Shown here: positions 59,050 to 64,000 of the stretch, piece after piece | How positions within the stretch are numbered: position 1 is the first letter of the stretch | Layout: the number at the start of each line of letters is the position of its first letter | Assembly (NCBI RefSeq): GCF_964340395.1 | Contig: NC_135551.1 | Location: 9,164,379 to 9,228,378 of the forward strand | Source of the DNA: Glandiceps talaboti | Taxonomy: Eukaryota > Hemichordata > Enteropneusta > Spengelidae | Reading direction: 5' to 3' | Length of the DNA: 64,000 nt | Program-made: the position numbers and the translations under genes | Notes under the pieces: model-generated | Databases searched by the model: none | Told to the model about the DNA's origin: nothing | The model's input: the letters and a program-made list of their open reading frames with translations, nothing else

Positions 59050-59760
59050 CGGCATTGAAGACAATTTTAAAGTACTCTAGATGGCTTTCGATAATGTATA
59101 TGGTTTGAAATTTTCCACTAAATGTCCTACATGTCCGTATTTTTTTAAGGTGCTTAATGTGGGACTACACGCTTCCCCTAGCTATCATGGGGGGTGTGGT
59201 TTCTGTCCAAAAAACAAAGATTAAAAGAGAAAACTCTGTGGGCTATTAAAGTATCTCCAAGGACAGGTTACAGAACAATGTGAGAGGTCGTCACCTTCGT
59301 TTTCAAAGCCCAACATTTTTTGTAAAAAAAATTGTTATTTTTATGTATAGATGCTGAATTCGATTGCCACTGTTATTTTGCTGTAGTATACCATACAATG
59401 TATACCTATCTATAGGATAAGGCCGGAAGTGCTGTGTGTGAGGGGGGGGGGGCAGTGTAAAATTAAAAATTAAAATATGTATAGTGTTTGTGTGTGTGTG
59501 GGGGGGGGGCAGTGTATAATTAAACATTAAAATATGTATAGTGTTTGTGTGTGTGTGTGGGGGGGGGGCAGTGTATAATTAAACATTAAAATATGTAGGG
59601 GGGGGGGGCTATGGAAATGTTGAGGTTCATTTCGGGAGAGGGGCATGACATTTTTTGAGAGCAAGAAATGGGTTGTGATTGTGAAAACAAAATGTCTTCG
59701 GCCCAGCCCCCCCCCCCCCCAAAAAAAAGAAGAAGTAAATTCTGACTACAGCCTTATATA
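59050..59760. repeat. Duplicated intron block with G-run tandem repeats
   Basis: Counterpart of 49110-49630. Inside, a ~64-base unit with a GT stretch, 9-11 G and CAGTGTATAATTAAACATTA is repeated about three times (59425-59612). Confidence 0.85.
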
Positions 59761-59925
59761 CCCTAAACACAAGAAATCAGATAGTAGTATTGCATCACGC
59801 AAAGGCCCTAATAACATGTATGTATTCACATTGACAGCTGTCAAAACAACTATTTCTGTAAATTATGGATGACCAACACTTGTTAAAACGTCCACCACGT
59901 CCACCAAATGTTTAAACATAATTAC

Positions 59926-60255
59926 CTGTTAGCCAAACTCGGATCTTGTATCTACGATATCTCGCATATCTGTCACTCGTAAAGATTACTGTAACTTCCT
60001 TAGAAGGTACTACAGTTTCTTCATATTGTACATCATCGCATGCAACAGCTATACCGTTAATTGACAGACGATCACAGCAACAATCCATTTGAAAATTTAA
60101 GATTTGGTAATATAATTTTCCTTCAACATCGCCCTCAACGGTCACACAGTCTTTGGTATAAACAACGTCACTAACACCGTAGAACGGTGACATAATCGTA
60201 ATTTCGTCACCAAGGCCAAGCAGTAGACACTCGTCGGTCGGTTCATTTCCCTCCT
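59926..60255 (-). CDS. CUB-C exon
   Basis: 110 codons, phase 1-1, starting after ttttcaagcag so that the phase fits; donor ACAG then gtaatt. Contains DECLLLGLGDEITIMSPFYG, KDCVTVEGDVEGKLYYQIL, FQMDCCCDRLSINGIAVACD and VIFTSDRYARYRRYKIRVW. SPNYP is changed to SPFYG but the triple cysteine is kept. Confidence 0.93.
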
Positions 60256-60529
60256 CTGCTTGAAAAGAAGTAGAAAAATATATTTCTAGTAATTACAAAT
60301 ATATCATATTATACAGGTGGGCAACAAATATTTAGGCTGTGATGAGGTAAATTATGTTGGACAAATTATATTCTCAGTCCCCCCCCCCCCTCCTCCACTT
60401 GAGATATGAACAGTACATTTCATTAAATTAACAGCGGGAATGAACTTCAGTGTCGCATCGGTACATAACAATGAGATATTTCTTTATACAGTATATGTGG
60501 GCTTTGCGAAAAAGCTAAGATCTCACATT

Positions 60530-61110
60530 GGGCTCAACACCCCGACCTTACTACAATATGGCTGCCATTCAGTAAAAATTATATGAGCACCAAAATAATG
60601 CTTGTGTATACTTATGTTCTTCAATATTACATGATTTAATAGAAATTGGCTATGCGTAAACACTACAATGTGTCTGTGATAGGCAGGAATTGGTTTGGTT
60701 TTGATAACTAGCCCTGAAGTTCAAAGGTCAAGGTCTCTAAATATAGCTCGCATCTGATAATATAGGATCAACACTTGACTGGAGTCTCGATGAATTATTT
60801 TGGAGTTGTGCAGTAAATAATGATTTTTCTTACTACAAATATGGCATGACATTTCAGTAAAAATGTCATGAGCACCGGAAATAACAGTTCTTTCCTATAA
60901 TATTACCTGTGTAAACATTCTTGAAAAGAAATTGGCGATGTGTAAACACTACAATGTGTCTGTGACAGGCATAAATTGCCTTGATTTTGATAATTTACCC
61001 TCAAGGTCAAAGGTCATGGTCTCCAAAGATAGCTTGTACATGATAATATGGGGTAGACACTTGAATGGAGTGTATGTGTATCGCAGTTGTTCAGTTATGC
61101 AGTGAATCTT
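60530..61110. repeat. ~300-bp tandem repeat in CUB intron
   Basis: Two diverged units share TGTAAACACTACAATGTGTC, TGTGA.AGGCA, TTCAAAGGTCA and GATAATAT.GG near 60655-60775 and 60945-61055; a third partial unit may start near 61130. Confidence 0.8.
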
Positions 61111-61521
61111 GATTTTTTTTTAAATATACAAATGGCCGCTATTCGGTCAAATTGGCATATATCAAAACAAAAATTGACCTGCATATGTAGTACATGATAT
61201 GTCACCTTGAGCATGTCAGGTTTGAAAGAAATCGGATATTGGTGAAATTGAGAAGTGACCTATTACAGACTTACCGACAGAGCCCACTGCAATAGTCCCC
61301 CATCCCCAAGGAGCTAACAAAAGCAAGAACCACAGCAGACACTCTTAGTCTAGTATCACAAGTATTCATATAAGAATACACAGTTGAGTGAATGCAACGT
61401 TTACTCGCTGTTTGCAGCAAATAGCGTATTTGGAAAGATTCAACGACCACTGTGTGTACAACATTCAAAGGATTAATACATGTTGTGTATTATAGTCTTC
61501 TTGTAAAAATTCAATACATAC

Positions 61522-61875
61522 CAACAGTCACGAGTAAGCGATATCCACCGCCGCATAATCCCCCACCACTCCTAAAACTAAGTGTTACGGTGTTTGCGTC
61601 CAAACCGAATGATTCTGGCTGTGTGTTACAGTCATAACTGTAGTAAGCGTCTCCCATTGGTTTTCCAATGTTCAAATTCTCACTACAGTTACAGTGTAAG
61701 TCTAGATCTAAGAACCTCAAATGCAACCTCTGTTCCGTGTCAGCAACAATTGTTGTCGAGCAATCTAGGGAGTCATCATTATTTTGAGGATAGCGAGGAG
61801 ACTCTAGGATCACACGATCACCTGCTTGAAGAACACCTGGAACATCTGTACCACATGGAATCGTTTGTACTGAAT
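61522..61875 (-). CDS. CUB-B exon
   Basis: 118 codons, phase 1-1; acceptor tttgtcccaacag, donor GTTG then gtatgt. Contains IPCGTDVPGVLQAGDRVILE, SPRYPQNNDD, LDCSTTIVAD, FLDLDLHCNCSENLNIGKPM and FRSGGGLCGGGYRLLVTV. It has CNC where later domains have CCC, plus an extra cysteine late in the domain, so it looks like an older, separate CUB type. Confidence 0.9.
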
Positions 61876-62168
61876 CTGTTGGGACAAAAATATCACAAAA
61901 TTTTTTTAAGATATTCAACGATAGATATAATTGCTGGAAGACATGTGAAGGTCATATAAATAGGAAATGGGTATGGAATACATGAAAGAAACAAAGTGAA
62001 ACAACATCGATATCCAGCACATTGAATTAAATTAAATCAGACTTGAAAAACCGAATCGAACAGAACAGAACCGAAGTGAATAAGACCCAAACAGAAATTG
62101 ATTTATTAAAATAAAAACTTTTTAGGTATGATATAATAAACGAAATGGTTGAATTAAAATAAATTTAA

Positions 62169-62298
62169 GTGAGTGAGTGAGTGAGTGAGTGAGTGAATGA
62201 ATGGATGGATGCATGGAAGGAAACACTATCTCCTTATTCACTTTATAAAATTCATACTATCAGCAACCATCATTGGTGGCGCTATAATTATATAGTCT

Positions 62299-62348
<50 letters not shown>
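62169..62348. repeat. (GTGA)n and (AC)n microsatellites
   Basis: A GTGA/ATGG run at 62169-62210 and an AC run at 62302-62348 in the CUB-A/CUB-B intron. Confidence 0.95.
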
Positions 62349-62349
<1 letters not shown>

Positions 62350-62656
62350 AAATATTGAAGCAAGGCTTTCAGGAACAACCTAGTCTTACCGCAATGACCT
62401 ATATTAAAGTGATGGAATGCATCCAGTTTAATAAACTAGATCAATGTAGAGTACTTTTTATCATTCTATAACCACCCCCAATTTCAAATGGATTTTCTTA
62501 GCCATATGCGTTTGTGTTCTTGTTTGTATACTTAAGTGTGTTTGTTTATTTTTTTCCGAACAATTTTTTATAACAAATGTATCATCCATCTTTAATTCTG
62601 GAGCACAGATAAAACTAGCTGAGGCTTACATTTGAAACGTCAAATTTGATACTTAC

Positions 62657-63061
62657 AAACGCTTAGCGTGACGTCAGCGGAATAGATTCCCTCGTTATTG
62701 ACGTAATGAATAGCTAATGAGTCAGTCTTAAAATCAAGCATGTAAGAAGGTTCATAATATCTAAAGTAGCACTCGGGCTTGTCCTCGTGATCGTCACTGG
62801 AACTGAGGCGATGACTAGAAGAAGAAGAGCAATACTCGTTATCATACTTAGAGTCTTCAAGACCATCTACTACGGGTTCAAAGGTGAAAAACTGATATCT
62901 TTGTTCTGTGTAGAAGTGTTGAAATACCACCAAGAGTGTCGCTCCAGGAACACTATTAATGACAGTGGTACATCGACTGATGACACGGCTGTACCGAAAC
63001 TTCAGAACCATATCCTCACCCAGGCCGATGTTAGTGTCATTAAGGCAATGCGCACTGTAGC
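62657..63061 (-). CDS. CUB-A exon, long divergent CUB-like domain
   Basis: 135 codons, phase 1-1; acceptor ctatctttacag, donor GTTT then gtaagt. The order of four cysteines and beta-rich segments fits CUB (HCLNDTNIGLGEDMVLKF, SRCTTVINSVPGATLLVVF, NEYC, PECYFRYYEPSYMLDF). A Ser/Asp-rich insert (SSSSSHRLSSSDDHEDK) sits between the third and fourth cysteines. The match is looser than for the other exons. Confidence 0.75.
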
Positions 63062-63965
63062 CTGTAAAGATAGATAGCATGGGTTGAGAAACAACTACAT
63101 GTAAATCCTTAAATGACAACACATGATCCAACAATCGAACAGTTTTAGCAACAACATAAAATAACGCTGATATTAGTAGCGGCCATGTTGGATTTAGTAT
63201 GGTCGTCAATAAATAAAAATACAAGCAATGTACATTTTTACTATTTTTAGATAATGTATAACATACTAATAATCTTTGAAAAGGAATATCTAATAATATT
63301 AAACTGTGCCTAAGGTTCATCCTCCATTATTTATAAACAATAAAATCGGAGTTTATGAGAAAAAAGAAGTGATACTAATATGGTATCAATGTATAGGAAA
63401 ATGTGTCCAATATATCATTTTGGACGCCACGTAAAAGATATCTGATTGTAGACTACAAAAGAGAAGAATATACCTCTGTCAGTATTTAAATGGCCATTTG
63501 CATAAGCAATGAGTACTTATTTTGGGATCTGTGATTACTAAACAAATTTACCATGCTTTCCTATCATTTAAAAAAGGTGAAATAACAGATTTGTGTTCAC
63601 GTTTGTTAGAGAGCGTATTTATTTATTTTTGATAATATATGTACAGGTGGATTTGTAAAGAATTTTGAATAAGACAACCAAGCACTTGAAATAACAAGTA
63701 AACACACAAAAATCATTTCATGTACAATCAAACTTATCGCACATGAGCTTATTTTGCTCTTTTCTGAGTTACGAACACAAAAAACATTGATTTTCAATAA
63801 GAATATATAGGAAATTATTTAACAATTACAACTTTAAAATAAATATCCATTTCTCATCCATATGGGCACTTTTAATGAAGGGAAATTATAATCTTATTAA
63901 TATGACATGAATACTTTACACTACAAGAAAAGTCCAATTTACCCACCTTTACCCTAACAATCTAC

Positions 63966-64000
63966 CATCTCTGTCCAGGGGTAGTACGAGACGCAGTGCC
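63966..64000 (-). CDS. Possible upstream exon edge of the CUB gene
   Basis: A GATG|gtagat donor at the window edge would end an exon in phase 1, as CUB-A requires, with the open reading ALRLVLPLDRD. Only 35 bases are visible. Confidence 0.25.

Noticed and set aside
63606-63797. 63-codon ORF with hydrophobic stretch as the CUB gene signal peptide
   Set aside because: No donor in the needed phase 1 follows it, and the hydrophobic part is not at the start; an exon edge at 63966 fits better.

Overview
This is AT-rich nuclear DNA from a multicellular animal. Genes have introns with GT-AG borders, AATAAA signals and phase-1 exons carrying extracellular domains. SINEs, LINEs, an LTR element and a Mutator-like transposase are present, with abundant microsatellites. 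A single-ORF Toll-like receptor and a many-CUB secreted protein suggest a marine invertebrate, perhaps a non-vertebrate deuterostome. The species cannot be named from the sequence alone.

Layout. (1) 1-3.9 kb, + strand: an LRR-TIR Toll-like receptor split by one frameshift, running off the left edge. (2) 5.5-14.8 kb: an unrecognised terminal exon on the - strand, then a tandem segmental duplication (about 7.42-10.58 and 11.26-14.78 kb). Each copy carries a tiny one-helix membrane protein ORF on the - strand. Copy 2 alone has a 5'-truncated LINE, so copy 1 is an empty site; a ~125-bp satellite lies between the copies. (3) 14.8-26 kb: repeats, comprising two SINEs, a 1,146-bp tandem duplication with a third copy split by a 1.25-kb insertion, and diverged dispersed repeats. 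(4) 26.5-29.3 kb: a complete non-autonomous LTR retrotransposon flanked by CTAT. (5) 29.5-32.6 kb: a decayed endonuclease/reverse-transcriptase LINE on the - strand. (6) 33.5-44 kb, + strand: a Mutator-like transposase fragment, then a phase-consistent multi-exon coiled-coil/basic gene with two in-frame stops. One of its introns holds a compact TATA-driven two-exon gene and a Gypsy-type integrase fragment. A further locus with transposase-like exons follows. (7) 45.2-64 kb, - strand: a large modular gene with ten CUB exons, a 22-codon exon, an LDLa-like exon and a terminal exon; its 5' end lies beyond the window.

The two best genes, the TLR and the CUB-LDLa protein, both belong to the extracellular recognition repertoire; nothing shows they act together. 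The most unusual signals are a run of three consecutive cysteines conserved in seven of the ten CUB domains, loss of the BB-loop proline in the TLR TIR domain, the duplicated pair of 53/55-residue membrane proteins, and the phase-perfect gene broken by two stops.
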